Assembly (NCBI GenBank): GCA_015660865.1
Contig: JACTUA010000006.1
Location: forward strand, 1 to 64,000
DNA: 64,000 nucleotides
Origin: Methanomicrobiales archaeon
Lineage (GTDB): Archaea; Halobacteriota; Methanomicrobia; Methanomicrobiales; JACTUA01
Direction: 5' to 3'
Positions 34,335 to 43,326 of this stretch are shown one piece after another (positions within the stretch are counted from its first letter, which is position 1; every line of letters begins with the position of its first letter). The notes beneath the pieces are model-generated. The model saw only the letters and a list, made by a program, of their open reading frames with translations, did no database searches and had not been told where the DNA came from. The position numbers and the translations under genes are program-made.

Positions 34335-34975
34335 GAGGGCATCACCTGGAAAGAGACGCGTAATGGGTAAATAGGATCTCCGCAATATCAAATTATCTGA
34401 TTTGCGAGGAATGTATCAGCTTCGGTCCGTCCTCAAGGATGACAGGGCTTCGAATGGAAAAGATCCAGGAAGCAATAGAATCATGCTGATGAAGATAACA
34501 TTTCCTCCTTTTCCAGGGTATCTTCAAGGTGCGGCCGTCTACCGGGCTCCTTCCAGAGGATCGCTCAGGTGCCCGTCACGCACCTTCCGCCCGAATTCAT
34601 GAAGGCTGCGTCTTCTTGCATCATTTTAACCGTTGAGCGAACCGCATTCAGCGCACGCGGCAGGGCAAAAGGCGGGTAAATCCACTTCCCCCGCTCAAAT
34701 AACCTCAATTGTATCGTTTTTTCATGAGAAGTCCTATGCAATCAGAAATTCCTTTCAGTATCCAGTATGCGCATTATGGCCCCCAGGTGCGATAAACCGA
34801 GATGCAATGCACCTATAATGTGGACCTCTATCCGGCCGACCTGTGAGGCTGGCAAACAGAGACAGACGCCGGTTGCGTGTGGTGCCCGGCATGTGCTCCA
34901 CCGTTAAGAATCTTATAATGGAATATGTTTCCCTGATGGTTTGCCTTAGCCCAGGAAGGTGAAGGGAAGAATCCC
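34335..34975. other. About 640-bp region without a supported gene, holds repeat copy B
   Basis: Short open frames on both strands lack starts, family resemblance or codon bias. The only recognised content is the 97-bp repeat at 34759-34855 and the promoter region of the secreted-protein gene. Confidence 0.5.
34759..34855. repeat. Interspersed 97-bp repeat, copy B
   Basis: Second copy of the sequence at 8859-8955, in the same orientation. Shared blocks include tatcca, ggcccccagg, gcgataa and tccggccgacc. It lies between the DUF5658 gene and the secreted-protein gene. There is no terminal inverted repeat or target duplication visible. Confidence 0.65.
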
Positions 34976-35362
34976 TCACCCGTTGAGGAGACTGAAGATG
35001 ACCGTGAGATTCCACATGACAACCCAGATGGTCGCGAGCGTAATGGATGTCATGACCCAGAAGAATCTGTAAGGACGGACCCCTCTCCACTTCCAGAGGA
35101 TACCGATTGCCCCGCTGATACCTCCAATCGCCATCACCTTGGACGTGAATAACATCGGCGGGCCATAGAGGTGAAGAAGGAGAATCATCACCCGGTTTCT
35201 TTCATGCCCGCCAAGGGAGAGGGTGCTCGCGGTGGTCATCGCGTCAGCCATCGAGATGATGGTGAAGAGGATGAGCATGATGATGAGGTGGCCATTGGTG
35301 ACCCGTATCAGCCTGGGGTTGATGAACTCTTCGATATTCTCCACGGAGATCGCTGATCCCAT
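34976..35362 (-). CDS. DUF5658-like membrane protein
   Basis: A 128-aa membrane protein with three or four helices. MADAMTTASTLSLGGHERNR fits the DUF5658 pattern of a helix with D-x-x-x-T followed by a conserved E-x-N motif. The rest alternates helices and short loops, ending MWNLTVIFSLLNG. The start at 35362 is chosen because AGGAGGTT lies about 8 bases before it; an ATG six codons earlier overlaps that site. Its role is unknown. It is monocistronic. Confidence 0.72.
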   Translation of the reverse strand: MGSAISVENIEEFINPRLIRVTNGHLIIMLILFTIISMADAMTTASTLSLGGHERNRVMILLLHLYGPPMLFTSKVMAIGGISGAIGILWKWRGVRPYRFFWVMTSITLATIWVVMWNLTVIFSLLNG

Positions 35363-35788
35363 ATCCTGGAACCTCCTCATGGCGGTAAAAATAACCGGTG
35401 CAGTGCACGCCCTGGAATTTTTAAGAGATAAAACTTTCGATTTGTGATTTTGATGATGTAAAAACGTTAATTTCTCAATCCATTCTCAATTTTGTTATTA
35501 ATTTGTAATTACCACGTATTTCAGATTGTATGAATCAGGTCATGAAGATGCTTCGTCTCGAAAAACGGCATATCACTACCGGCACTCCCATATCCCCGGC
35601 TCTTCCCGGGGGCAAGATGAGTACCGACGCGGGCAGGACGATGGACCAGGAGCTCGGTTACCATGAAGAGCGGAAGTATACGGGATGTCAGGGTCTGGGA
35701 GAGGGTGAGATGGTCATAGATCGGTACAACCCATCTTTCCCATTCCAAACTATTTTACCCCCTCCCGACAGGTACCGTATGGTACAGT
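35363..35788. other. 425-bp gap before tRNA-Arg
   Basis: The first 100 bp are AT-rich promoter sequence for the DUF5658 gene. The remaining 300 bp have open frames on both strands but no start site, motif or family resemblance. An A/T-rich box (aactatttta, 35749-35758) about 35 bp before the tRNA could be its promoter. Confidence 0.45.
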
Positions 35789-35860
35789 GCCCCGGTAGGG
35801 TAGTGGACATCCTAGAAGCCTCCGGAGCTTTTGACCTGGGTTCGAATCCCAGCCGGGGCG
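35789..35860 (+). tRNA. tRNA-Arg (CCG anticodon)
   Basis: The acceptor stem GCCCCGG pairs with CCGGGGC, with discriminator G. The anticodon arm GAAGC-CTCCGGA-GCTTT gives anticodon CCG, reading CGG. The T-arm is CTGGG-TTCGAAT-CCCAG. There is no intron and no encoded CCA. Confidence 0.95.
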
Positions 35861-35939
35861 TCCCCTTCTTTTCCCTGGATTTTGTACCCCCCATACCATA
35901 CCAACGGGTTTTATTTCGGGCAACAGCGAGAATCCCGGG

Positions 35940-37415
35940 ATGGGTCGCCTGAAACTTCCTTTCAGATTCGATCACGATATCTTCAGGACGCGATCCATCG
36001 GCGATCTCATCGAGGGGTCCAAAGGGGAACATGCCCTCAAAAAAGTTCTCGGGCCCTTTGAACTCATCATGCTCGGCGTGGGGGCAATCGTCGGGACAGG
36101 GATCTTCGTGGTCACCGGGGTAGCTGCGGCGAACTACTCGGGACCTGCCCTCGTCGTCTCCTTTGCCATCGCAGGGTCCGCGTGTGCCCTTGCAGCCCTC
36201 TGTTACGCCGAATTTGCGACCGTCGTCCCCATCGCGGGAAGCGCCTACACCTACGGCTACGCATCCCTGGGAGAGATCTGGGCATGGATCATCGGCTGGG
36301 ACCTGATCCTCGAGTACTCGGTCGCCATCGCCGCTGTTGCCATCGGGTGGTCCGGGTACATGGTAAACCTCCTGCAGGGGGCTGGAATTCAGTTTCCCGC
36401 TTCACTCGCGAACCCGCCGGGAGTCGCGGGGGGCATCGTGAACCTCCCGGCCATCCTCATCATCGGGATCATCACCGGCCTCCTCATCCTGGGCATCCGG
36501 GAGAGCGCACGGGTGAACAACATCATCGTCATCGTGAAACTCTCGATGGTATCCCTCATCATCTACCTGGGGATAAGCCACGTGAACCCTCTCAACTGGA
36601 CGCCGTTCATGCCTTACGGCTGGAGCGGGGTCGTCACGGGAGCGGCGATCGTCTTCTTTGCCTATATCGGGTTTGACGCTGTATCCACGGCAGCCGAGGA
36701 GGTGAGGGACCCGCAGAAGAGCCTCCCGATCGGGATCATCGGATCCCTCATCATCTGCACCATCCTCTACATCGTTGTCTCGGCGATCCTGACGGGTATG
36801 GTCCCGTACCTGGAGTTCAGGGATACGAGCGCACCGGTCGCCTATGCTCTGTCGAGGATCGGGATCACCTGGGGATCATCCCTCGTCTCGGTCGGGGCCA
36901 TCTGCGGGATCACCTCGGTCATCCTGGTCCTCCTCTACGGGCAGACCCGTATCTTCTTTGCGATGGCAAGGGACGGGCTCCTCCCCTGCACCTTCGGTAC
37001 TGTTCACCCGAGGCTGCGCACACCGGTGAAGGTGACCCTCCTCGTCGGCTGTGCCACCGCGGCGCTTGCCTCCCTCCTCCCCCTCACTGCTATCGCAGAG
37101 CTCGTCAATATCGGAACCCTTGCTGCCTTTATCATTGTCGCCGCAGGTGTGCTGGCGATGAGGAGGACACGCCCGGATCTGGAGAGGCCCTTTCGCACAC
37201 CCCTCGTCCCGTGGGTTCCCGTGCTCTGCATCATCGCATGCTTTGGCCTCATCCTTGCTCTCCCCACCGTCACCCACCTGAGGTTCGTCATCTGGCTCGC
37301 ACTCGGCCTCGTCATCTACTTCTCCTATGGCGTGAAGCATGCACGTGCGGCGGGGAGCACCCTTGACGCGTGCGACGGCGGGAGAGAGCCGGGCACCCGG
37401 GATCCCGGGGCCTGA
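35940..37415 (+). CDS. APC-family amino acid permease (CAT-like)
   Basis: A 491-aa secondary transporter of the amino acid-polyamine-organocation superfamily, closest in feel to bacterial YfnA and eukaryotic cationic amino acid transporters. The first helix carries the substrate-binding GVGAIVGTGIFVVTG near residue 46. The sixth helix carries FFAYIGFDAVSTAAEEVRDP, followed by QKSLPIGI, a strong family signature. There are 12 helices. The N-terminal amphipathic leader (FRTRSIGDLIEGSKGEH) is also typical. It probably imports an amino acid. It is followed by a small anchored protein gene with its own promoter. Confidence 0.9.
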   Translation: MGRLKLPFRFDHDIFRTRSIGDLIEGSKGEHALKKVLGPFELIMLGVGAIVGTGIFVVTGVAAANYSGPALVVSFAIAGSACALAALCYAEFATVVPIAGSAYTYGYASLGEIWAWIIGWDLILEYSVAIAAVAIGWSGYMVNLLQGAGIQFPASLANPPGVAGGIVNLPAILIIGIITGLLILGIRESARVNNIIVIVKLSMVSLIIYLGISHVNPLNWTPFMPYGWSGVVTGAAIVFFAYIGFDAVSTAAEEVRDPQKSLPIGIIGSLIICTILYIVVSAILTGMVPYLEFRDTSAPVAYALSRIGITWGSSLVSVGAICGITSVILVLLYGQTRIFFAMARDGLLPCTFGTVHPRLRTPVKVTLLVGCATAALASLLPLTAIAELVNIGTLAAFIIVAAGVLAMRRTRPDLERPFRTPLVPWVPVLCIIACFGLILALPTVTHLRFVIWLALGLVIYFSYGVKHARAAGSTLDACDGGREPGTRDPGA

Positions 37416-37453
37416 CGCCCTCGCCAGGCTCCAGATCTTATTATCCCCTTGGG

Positions 37454-38050
37454 ATGAGTACTTCTGTACCCATGGAGCCCGCTCCCGTGGTAGAAGAGAG
37501 CCCTCCCCCGGTCCCTTCCGACCGGAAGAAATGGGCGATTATTGCCCTCATTCTCGTGATCGCAGGGATCACGGCAGCGGCTTTTCTTCCCGGTCTCCTG
37601 ACGACTTCTTCCGGCGGACAGGCGCACCCGATCTCGGGAACGGTGCTCCAGACACCTATTACGCCGTCGTCCCACAGGACCCCGGGGCCGACTCTCCCTG
37701 TCTCACCCGGGGCAACCGCATCCCCAACACCGAGCGGGCCGCCTGGATTTACCGTGACCGTCTCGCCGACGCAGATCACTGCAGGCAGGGGTGAAACGGT
37801 CACGTACCAGATGATGATCGAGGCCCAGAACGGTTTCTCCGGGGATATCCACATGGAGCTCGTGGCGAGCGTCCTCTTCTTCAGCCACACCTATGATCTG
37901 GGTATCCAGGAGCCCCCATACCCGAAGACCGTTGAGTACCCCTTTACGGTTCCCGATAACCTGCCTTCAGGTGTGACGGTGAACGGTGTCGTCAGTTCGA
38001 CGGGCGGCGGGATCACCCGGGAGGATCAGCTCAGTCTCACCGTACGGTGA
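37454..38050 (+). CDS. Membrane-anchored protein with Ig-like outer domain
   Basis: A 198-aa protein. Residues 1-22 are cytoplasmic and Pro-rich, 25-45 form one transmembrane helix (WAIIALILVIAGITAAAFLP), 46-95 are a Thr/Ser/Pro linker, and 96-198 form a β-sandwich starting FTVTVSPTQITAGRGETVTY, as in archaeal Ig-like or CARDB-like domains. The start at 37454 is chosen over an in-frame start at 37370 because the latter overlaps the permease and has an Arg-rich, unlikely N terminus. TCTTATTAT at about 37434-37442 could be a promoter for a leaderless mRNA. Function unknown. Confidence 0.7.
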   Translation: MSTSVPMEPAPVVEESPPPVPSDRKKWAIIALILVIAGITAAAFLPGLLTTSSGGQAHPISGTVLQTPITPSSHRTPGPTLPVSPGATASPTPSGPPGFTVTVSPTQITAGRGETVTYQMMIEAQNGFSGDIHMELVASVLFFSHTYDLGIQEPPYPKTVEYPFTVPDNLPSGVTVNGVVSSTGGGITREDQLSLTVR

Positions 38051-38075
38051 TTCTCACCCGGTATACGTCGCAGGC

Positions 38076-38741
38076 TCAGGAACTTCTGTCCCGGTGCCCG
38101 GAACCCATGGGCCTCCTCCGTCGCATGAATGCCCAGAGGCCTGTAGCCAGGATAGCCCCAAGGAGTGATACTGCCGGCGATACCGGCTCAGGCTGGGGCC
38201 CCGGGCTGCCGGCAGGGGAGGGAGCACCTGCCCGCTCGGCCGCCTCCTTCCTGTCCGCGGCCTCGAGACCTCTCCGCAGGGCATCTTTCTGGTCCTGGGA
38301 ACGGCCGAGCTTCTCGTAGACCAGGCTCTCGTAGAAGTAGGCATCCACGAAGTCCGGGTCCACGGCCGTGGCATTCGAGAAGGCAAGGAGGGCCTCGTTG
38401 TACCGTCCCAGCCTGAAGAGGGCATCTCCCGTGTAGTACCAGGCATTGAGGAGCGAACGGTTCTGGGAGAGGGCTTTTTCGTAGGCGAGGATTGCCTCGC
38501 CGTACCGCTCCTCGTTCGTGAGGGCAAACCCCTGCTCGTACCAGTCCTGCGCAGCCAGGGTCGGCTCGGCAAACGAGACATTCGGGAGGAAGGGAAGGGA
38601 ACGATTATCGGTCCCGAGGGGGCCCCCCATGGGATTCGGTGACGCATCTTTTCCCGCCACCGGAGCGGCAAACCCTCCCGTCACGATAAAGGGAACGAGA
38701 AGGAGTACAAGGATACCGCCATCCGGGAAGGCGCCTCTCAT
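38076..38741 (-). CDS. Exported TPR protein with C-terminal membrane anchor
   Basis: A 221-aa protein. A signal peptide (about residues 9-30) is followed by three TPR-like units (QDWYEQGFALTNEERYGEAI, AWYYTGDALFRLGRYNEALL, AYFYESLVYEKLGRSQDQKD), a Pro/Ala stalk, and a final helix (SPAVSLLGAILATGLWAF) with MRRRR, resembling an archaeal sorting tail. The TPR domain is therefore outside the cell and probably binds partners there. The start at 38741 is supported by a TATA box at 38767-38774, which predicts a leaderless mRNA. A longer frame to 38867 would start upstream of that promoter. Confidence 0.77.
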   Translation of the reverse strand: MRGAFPDGGILVLLLVPFIVTGGFAAPVAGKDASPNPMGGPLGTDNRSLPFLPNVSFAEPTLAAQDWYEQGFALTNEERYGEAILAYEKALSQNRSLLNAWYYTGDALFRLGRYNEALLAFSNATAVDPDFVDAYFYESLVYEKLGRSQDQKDALRRGLEAADRKEAAERAGAPSPAGSPGPQPEPVSPAVSLLGAILATGLWAFMRRRRPMGSGHRDRSS

Positions 38742-38766
38742 CTCAGGAGATGGTACTCCACCGGCC

Positions 38767-38774
38767 CTATATAT
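38767..38774 (-). promoter_or_regulatory. TATA box of the exported TPR gene
   Basis: On the minus strand ATATATAG lies about 26-33 bp before the ATG at 38741, so the mRNA should be leaderless or nearly so. Confidence 0.55.
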
Positions 38775-38870
38775 CCATGGTGCCAGGTGAATACCCGTGC
38801 TCCACGGAACTTCAGACGGGAGAAAGAGATCATCCAGGCCCGAAGAGATCGCGGATACGACGGCCACAGT

Positions 38871-40664
38871 TTATGTTCTCTTGAAGAGGGCATCCAGGGC
38901 CGACTTTGAGAATGAGACCATGGTGGGGCGCCCGTGCGGGCACGTGTAGGGGCTCTTCGTGAGGCGGAGCTGGGCGACGAGCCTCTCGCATTGTTCCCGG
39001 GTGCAGATCGTCCCTGCCTTGATGGCCCCCTTGCATGCGATGGACCGGCTGATGCGCTCTCCCGTATCCTCGGGCGTGTCAACCTCTTCGGAGAAGATGT
39101 CCCCCAGGAGATCATGGATGGCGGAGGCATCGTCCATCCTGCCGAGGACAGATGGTATCCCCCGGACAAGGAAGCTCTCCTTCCCGAACTCCTCGACGAT
39201 GAACCCCCGGTCCCCGAGGAGACCGGTGATACCCCTGAGGAGCGCCGCTTCACGTGGCGATTCCCGGATGACGACGGGCACGAGAAGTTCCTGGGAAACC
39301 CGTCGGGCATCCCTCTTCTCTGTCACCTGGTCATAGAGCACGCGCTCGTGGGCCGCGTGCTGGTCGATGAGGATGAGATCATCGCCGCGGGTCCGGGCGA
39401 GGATATATGTCCCCCCGATCTGCCCCACCACCTCCATCTCGGGAACAAGGGTCTCCACACTGGATATCCCGGTCGGGAGCTCTGTCTGCCGGAGCCTCAT
39501 ATCCGTCATCTTCGCACTGACAGGGGAGGGTTCGCGTACCGGTGCAAAATCTGCAGGTATTCCCGCCGCCGGCCCGTGCGCGGGAGCAGGAACGGTTCCG
39601 GGGGAGGTCCGGGCCGCTCCGCTCTCCTGGACAGGAGGGGTGAGATCCTCACTCCTGAGGCACTCCCTGACAGCTTCCTCGATAATAGCAAGGATCTCGT
39701 GCTCCTTCCCGATCCGCACATGGCGTTTCGTGGGATGCACGTTCACGTCCACGCGTGAGGGATCCATGAGGAGATCGAGGAAGGCTACGGGATAGGTATG
39801 GGACGGGAGAAGGGTCCCATACCCGCGCCGGATGGCCCTCAGGATCTGCCTTGAGAAGACCGGGCGGCCGTTGATGGAGACGAGGACCCTGGAGGGGGTC
39901 TTCCTGGGTGAGAAAGGGGTGGAGATGTACCCGCTGATCCTGACAAGCGGGTGATCCGCCGAGAGGGGGATGAGATCCCCCGCCACCTCGTTCCCGTACA
40001 GGTCTGTGATGGCCTCAAGGAGGTCGGGGCCCCTCCCGGTTGCAAGGCGTTCCCGGCCGTTGTGGAAGAACTGGAAGACCACCGAGGGATGCGCGATGGC
40101 AAGGGCCTCCAGGGCACCGGTGAGCTGGGCGAGCTCGGCCTGGAGGGATTTGAGGAACTTCTGCCGCGCCGGGGTATTATAGAAGAGATCTTCGACCACC
40201 ACTGTCGTTCCCTGGGGGGCCCCGGCCTCGGAAAGGTTTACGATCTCCCCGCCCCTGGCCTGGACCCGGGTCGCGTTCCCGCACCCTTCACCCCTGCACC
40301 GGGTCACCAGGGTGACCTGCGAGACGGCCGCGATGCTCGCGAGGGCCTCGCCCCGGAACCCCAGGGAGAGGGTATTCCCGAGATCCGAGAGGGTGCGTAT
40401 CTTGCTCGTGGCATGAGGGAGGAAGGCGAGGCGGGCATCGGCCCGGTTCATCCCGATCCCGTCGTCGGTGACGCTTATCCGGGTGATCTGCCGGGGACTG
40501 GAGTTCACCTCGACCCGGATCCTTTTCGATCCGGCATCGAGAGAGTTCTCGACGAGCTCCTTCACCACCGATGCAGGCCGCTCCACAACCTCCCCCGCGG
40601 CGATCTTCATCGCCTCCGAGGGGTCCAGGAGGTGGATGGTCGGGGTGCCCTCGTCAGCGGTCAT
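38871..40664 (-). CDS. mutL: DNA mismatch repair protein MutL
   Basis: A 597-aa MutL. The GHKL ATPase part has IAAGEVVERPASVVKELVEN with the catalytic Glu and Mg-binding Asn, TDDGIGMN, and GFRGEALASIAAVSQ. The C-terminal part has endonuclease-type motifs: DQHAAHERVLYDQV (DQHAx2Ex4E with the last Glu as Asp), ACKGAIKAG and CPHGRPTMV. That fits a nicking MutL as in organisms without MutH. The ATG at 40664 is inside mutS, behind GGTGAGGGG, giving an 11-bp overlap and translational coupling. MutS/MutL pairs are scattered among archaea and are usually considered acquired from bacteria. Confidence 0.95.
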   Translation of the reverse strand: MTADEGTPTIHLLDPSEAMKIAAGEVVERPASVVKELVENSLDAGSKRIRVEVNSSPRQITRISVTDDGIGMNRADARLAFLPHATSKIRTLSDLGNTLSLGFRGEALASIAAVSQVTLVTRCRGEGCGNATRVQARGGEIVNLSEAGAPQGTTVVVEDLFYNTPARQKFLKSLQAELAQLTGALEALAIAHPSVVFQFFHNGRERLATGRGPDLLEAITDLYGNEVAGDLIPLSADHPLVRISGYISTPFSPRKTPSRVLVSINGRPVFSRQILRAIRRGYGTLLPSHTYPVAFLDLLMDPSRVDVNVHPTKRHVRIGKEHEILAIIEEAVRECLRSEDLTPPVQESGAARTSPGTVPAPAHGPAAGIPADFAPVREPSPVSAKMTDMRLRQTELPTGISSVETLVPEMEVVGQIGGTYILARTRGDDLILIDQHAAHERVLYDQVTEKRDARRVSQELLVPVVIRESPREAALLRGITGLLGDRGFIVEEFGKESFLVRGIPSVLGRMDDASAIHDLLGDIFSEEVDTPEDTGERISRSIACKGAIKAGTICTREQCERLVAQLRLTKSPYTCPHGRPTMVSFSKSALDALFKRT

Positions 40665-43326
40665 TCCCCTCACCTTCCTCCCGCACCCTCTTCTGGAGGG
40701 CATAGAGGGCCTCGAGCGCCTGGATTGGGGTCAACCCGTCGGGTTTCAGGTCCATCAGCTCCTTCATGACGGTTTCATCCCGGGGCTCCTGCTCCGGTGC
40801 ATCGACGAAAAGCACCTGGGCGTAGCGCTTCGGCCGTCCACCCTTTCCATCCTCACCCTTCTGGACCGAGGTGAGGATCTCGGCCGCCCGGTCGGTGACC
40901 TTTTTCGGGATACCTGCCCTCCGGGCGACGTGGATCCCGTAGCTCCGATCTGTCGCGCCGGGAACGAGCCTCCTCAAGAAGATCACGTCCTTTCCCGTCT
41001 CCTTCACCGTGAAATGGTAGTTCTTCACCCGCCGGAGCTCGGCCTCCACCCCCACGATCTCGTGGAAATGGGTCGCAAAGAGGGTTCTTGGCCCGGGAGC
41101 CGACTTCCCGTGGAGGAACTCGAGCACAGACCTCGCGATGGAGTAGCCATCGAGGGTACCGGTTCCCTTCCCGATCTCGTCCAGGATGACCAGGCTCTGC
41201 TCGGTCATGCTGTTCAGGATGTTGGCGAGCTCGAGCATCTCCACCATGAAGGTCGACTGCCCGCTTGCCAGGTCGTCGAAGGCGCCCACCCGGGTGAAGA
41301 CCCGGTCGATAATCCCGACGGTTGCATGGGCTGCAGGGACAAAAGATCCCATCTGCGCAAGGATGGCGATCAGGGCGACACCCCTCATATAGGTGGACTT
41401 CCCTGCCATGTTGGCACCCGTGATGATGAGGACCTGGTCCCCGTTCCCGTCCATCAGGGTATCGTTGGGGACGAAGCGCCCCCCGAGGGACCTCTCCACG
41501 ACAGGGTGCCGGCCCTCGCGGATCACGAGCCGGAGGCTCTCCTCCAGGACAGGCCGTGCGTAGCCGTTCGCCTGTGCCACCTCTGCGAGGGCGGCCGTCA
41601 CGTCCAGGTCCGCAAGCCCCCGGGCCATGCCCTGGAACCGGGGAATGTCAGCCTGCAGGGAGCGGACAAGGGCGGTGTAGAGCTCCCCTTCCAGGGCGAG
41701 GATCTTCTCATCGGCAGAGGCGATCTGGGCCCCCTTGTCGGCGAGCTCGTCGATGATGAACCGCTCGCCCCCGGCCGTGGTCTGCTTCCGGGTGTACTGG
41801 GCCGGGACGAGGTGGAGGTTGGCCTTTGTGACCTCGATGTAGTAGCCGAAGACCTGGTTGTAGCCGACCTTGAGGGATCGGATCCCGGTCCTCTCCCGCT
41901 CCTTCTGCTGGAGATCGACGACCCAGTTCTTCGATGTCCGTGAGAGGGCACGGAGCTCGTCCAGTTCCCGGGAGTAGCCTTCGCGGATGATACCCCCCTG
42001 CCGGACCATAGCGGGCGGGTCATCCATGATAGCCCGGGTGATCAGGTCCACGGCCTCATAGAGATCCTGGAGGGTCTCCAGGTTTTCCTGGACAGCCTGA
42101 GCAGGCCGAACCCCGTTTTTCGCAAAGAGGGCCCGTATCTTCGGGACCTGCAGGAGGACGTCCCGCAGGGCGACGAGATCCCGGGGACCCGCGTTCCCGT
42201 ACGCGATCCTCGCCGCGATCCGCTCGATATCCGCGCACCTGCCGAAGAACTCGCGGAGCTCCCGCCGCTTCCCGGCCTCGCTCTGGAAGTACTCGACCGC
42301 ATCGAGCCTCCGGTTGATCGCCTCGACAGAGAGGAGGGGGGCTGCCAGGCGCCGGCGGAGTTCCCTCCTGCCCATGGCGGTTATGGTGAGATCGAGGGTA
42401 GCAAAAAGGGTCCCGTGCTTCTCCAGGGTTCGGATGTTCTCGAAGATCTCCAGGTTCCTGAGGGTGATGGCATCGATGAGCATGGTCAGGGTCGGGATCC
42501 TGACCGAGAGCCCGGTGATATGCCCGAGAGGGGATCGCATCGTCTCCCTCGCGTACTGGAGAGCTGCTCCCCCCGCCCTGACCGCCTCAGGGTACGGATC
42601 GCACCCGTACCCTGCCAGTGTTTCGACGTGGAAGTGATCGAGGAGGGTCTTTGTTGCCGAATCGAGCTGGAAGGCTTCCTCACCCACAGGGGTGAGGATG
42701 ACCCCCTCGGATTCCAGGAGGGCCCTCAAGGGATCGGGAAGGGACGACGGGATCACGGCCTCGGTCGGCCGGTGTCGGACGATCTCGGACCTGAGATCCG
42801 CAAGGCTGCCGGAGGTCCCACAGGCCGAGAGGAAGAACTCGCCGGTGCTCGTATCGAGGAACGCAAGCCCCACCAGATCCTTCTTCTCACCTGGCCAGAT
42901 CCCCATGAGGTATCTGGACCCGGGGGGCTCCCCCAGGCCGGGATCCATGACCGTCCCTGGCGTGACGACCCGGACCACCGCCCGCTTCACAATGCCCTTC
43001 GCCTGGGTGGGTTCCTCCACCTGGTCGCAGACCGCAACTCTGTACCCCTTTCCGACGAGTTTCCCGATATAACCCTCGCCAGCGTCGTGGGGCACACCGG
43101 CAAGGGGGATACGGTTCCCCGAACGGTCCCTTGAGCGTGAGGTGAGGGCGATATCCAGCTCACGGGAGACGAGTTCGGCGTCGGCCCCGAAGGTCTCGTA
43201 GAAGTCCCCGATATGGAAGAAGAGGATGGCATCGGGGTACTGCTCCTTGAAGGAGCGGTACTGTTCCATGGCGGGGGTGAGCCGCTGCCCCTGATCCTCT
43301 CCGCCGAGATCGCCCTCCCGAACCAT
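40654..43326 (-). CDS. mutS: DNA mismatch repair protein MutS
   Basis: A full-length MutS1 of 890 aa. The mismatch-reading Phe-x-Glu is in HIGDFYETFGADAELV near residue 40. The clamp and lever regions span 260-560, and the ATPase domain holds Walker A ITGANMAGKSTYMRGVALIA, Walker B SLVILDEIGKGT, the ST..DG signature GTGTLDGYSIARSV and FATHFHEI. The C-terminal tail ends with a helix-turn region near the mutL overlap. It is followed directly by mutL. The upstream gap is long, so the pair is probably transcribed from its own promoter. Confidence 0.96.
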   Translation of the reverse strand: MVREGDLGGEDQGQRLTPAMEQYRSFKEQYPDAILFFHIGDFYETFGADAELVSRELDIALTSRSRDRSGNRIPLAGVPHDAGEGYIGKLVGKGYRVAVCDQVEEPTQAKGIVKRAVVRVVTPGTVMDPGLGEPPGSRYLMGIWPGEKKDLVGLAFLDTSTGEFFLSACGTSGSLADLRSEIVRHRPTEAVIPSSLPDPLRALLESEGVILTPVGEEAFQLDSATKTLLDHFHVETLAGYGCDPYPEAVRAGGAALQYARETMRSPLGHITGLSVRIPTLTMLIDAITLRNLEIFENIRTLEKHGTLFATLDLTITAMGRRELRRRLAAPLLSVEAINRRLDAVEYFQSEAGKRRELREFFGRCADIERIAARIAYGNAGPRDLVALRDVLLQVPKIRALFAKNGVRPAQAVQENLETLQDLYEAVDLITRAIMDDPPAMVRQGGIIREGYSRELDELRALSRTSKNWVVDLQQKERERTGIRSLKVGYNQVFGYYIEVTKANLHLVPAQYTRKQTTAGGERFIIDELADKGAQIASADEKILALEGELYTALVRSLQADIPRFQGMARGLADLDVTAALAEVAQANGYARPVLEESLRLVIREGRHPVVERSLGGRFVPNDTLMDGNGDQVLIITGANMAGKSTYMRGVALIAILAQMGSFVPAAHATVGIIDRVFTRVGAFDDLASGQSTFMVEMLELANILNSMTEQSLVILDEIGKGTGTLDGYSIARSVLEFLHGKSAPGPRTLFATHFHEIVGVEAELRRVKNYHFTVKETGKDVIFLRRLVPGATDRSYGIHVARRAGIPKKVTDRAAEILTSVQKGEDGKGGRPKRYAQVLFVDAPEQEPRDETVMKELMDLKPDGLTPIQALEALYALQKRVREEGEGNDR

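Noticed and set aside
35521-35748. Minus-strand 75-codon frame before tRNA-Arg
   Set aside because: No ribosome site, promoter or family resemblance. An opposite-strand frame is equally open.
35688-36032. Minus-strand frame crossing tRNA-Arg
   Set aside because: It runs through the tRNA gene and the start of the permease, so it is chance.
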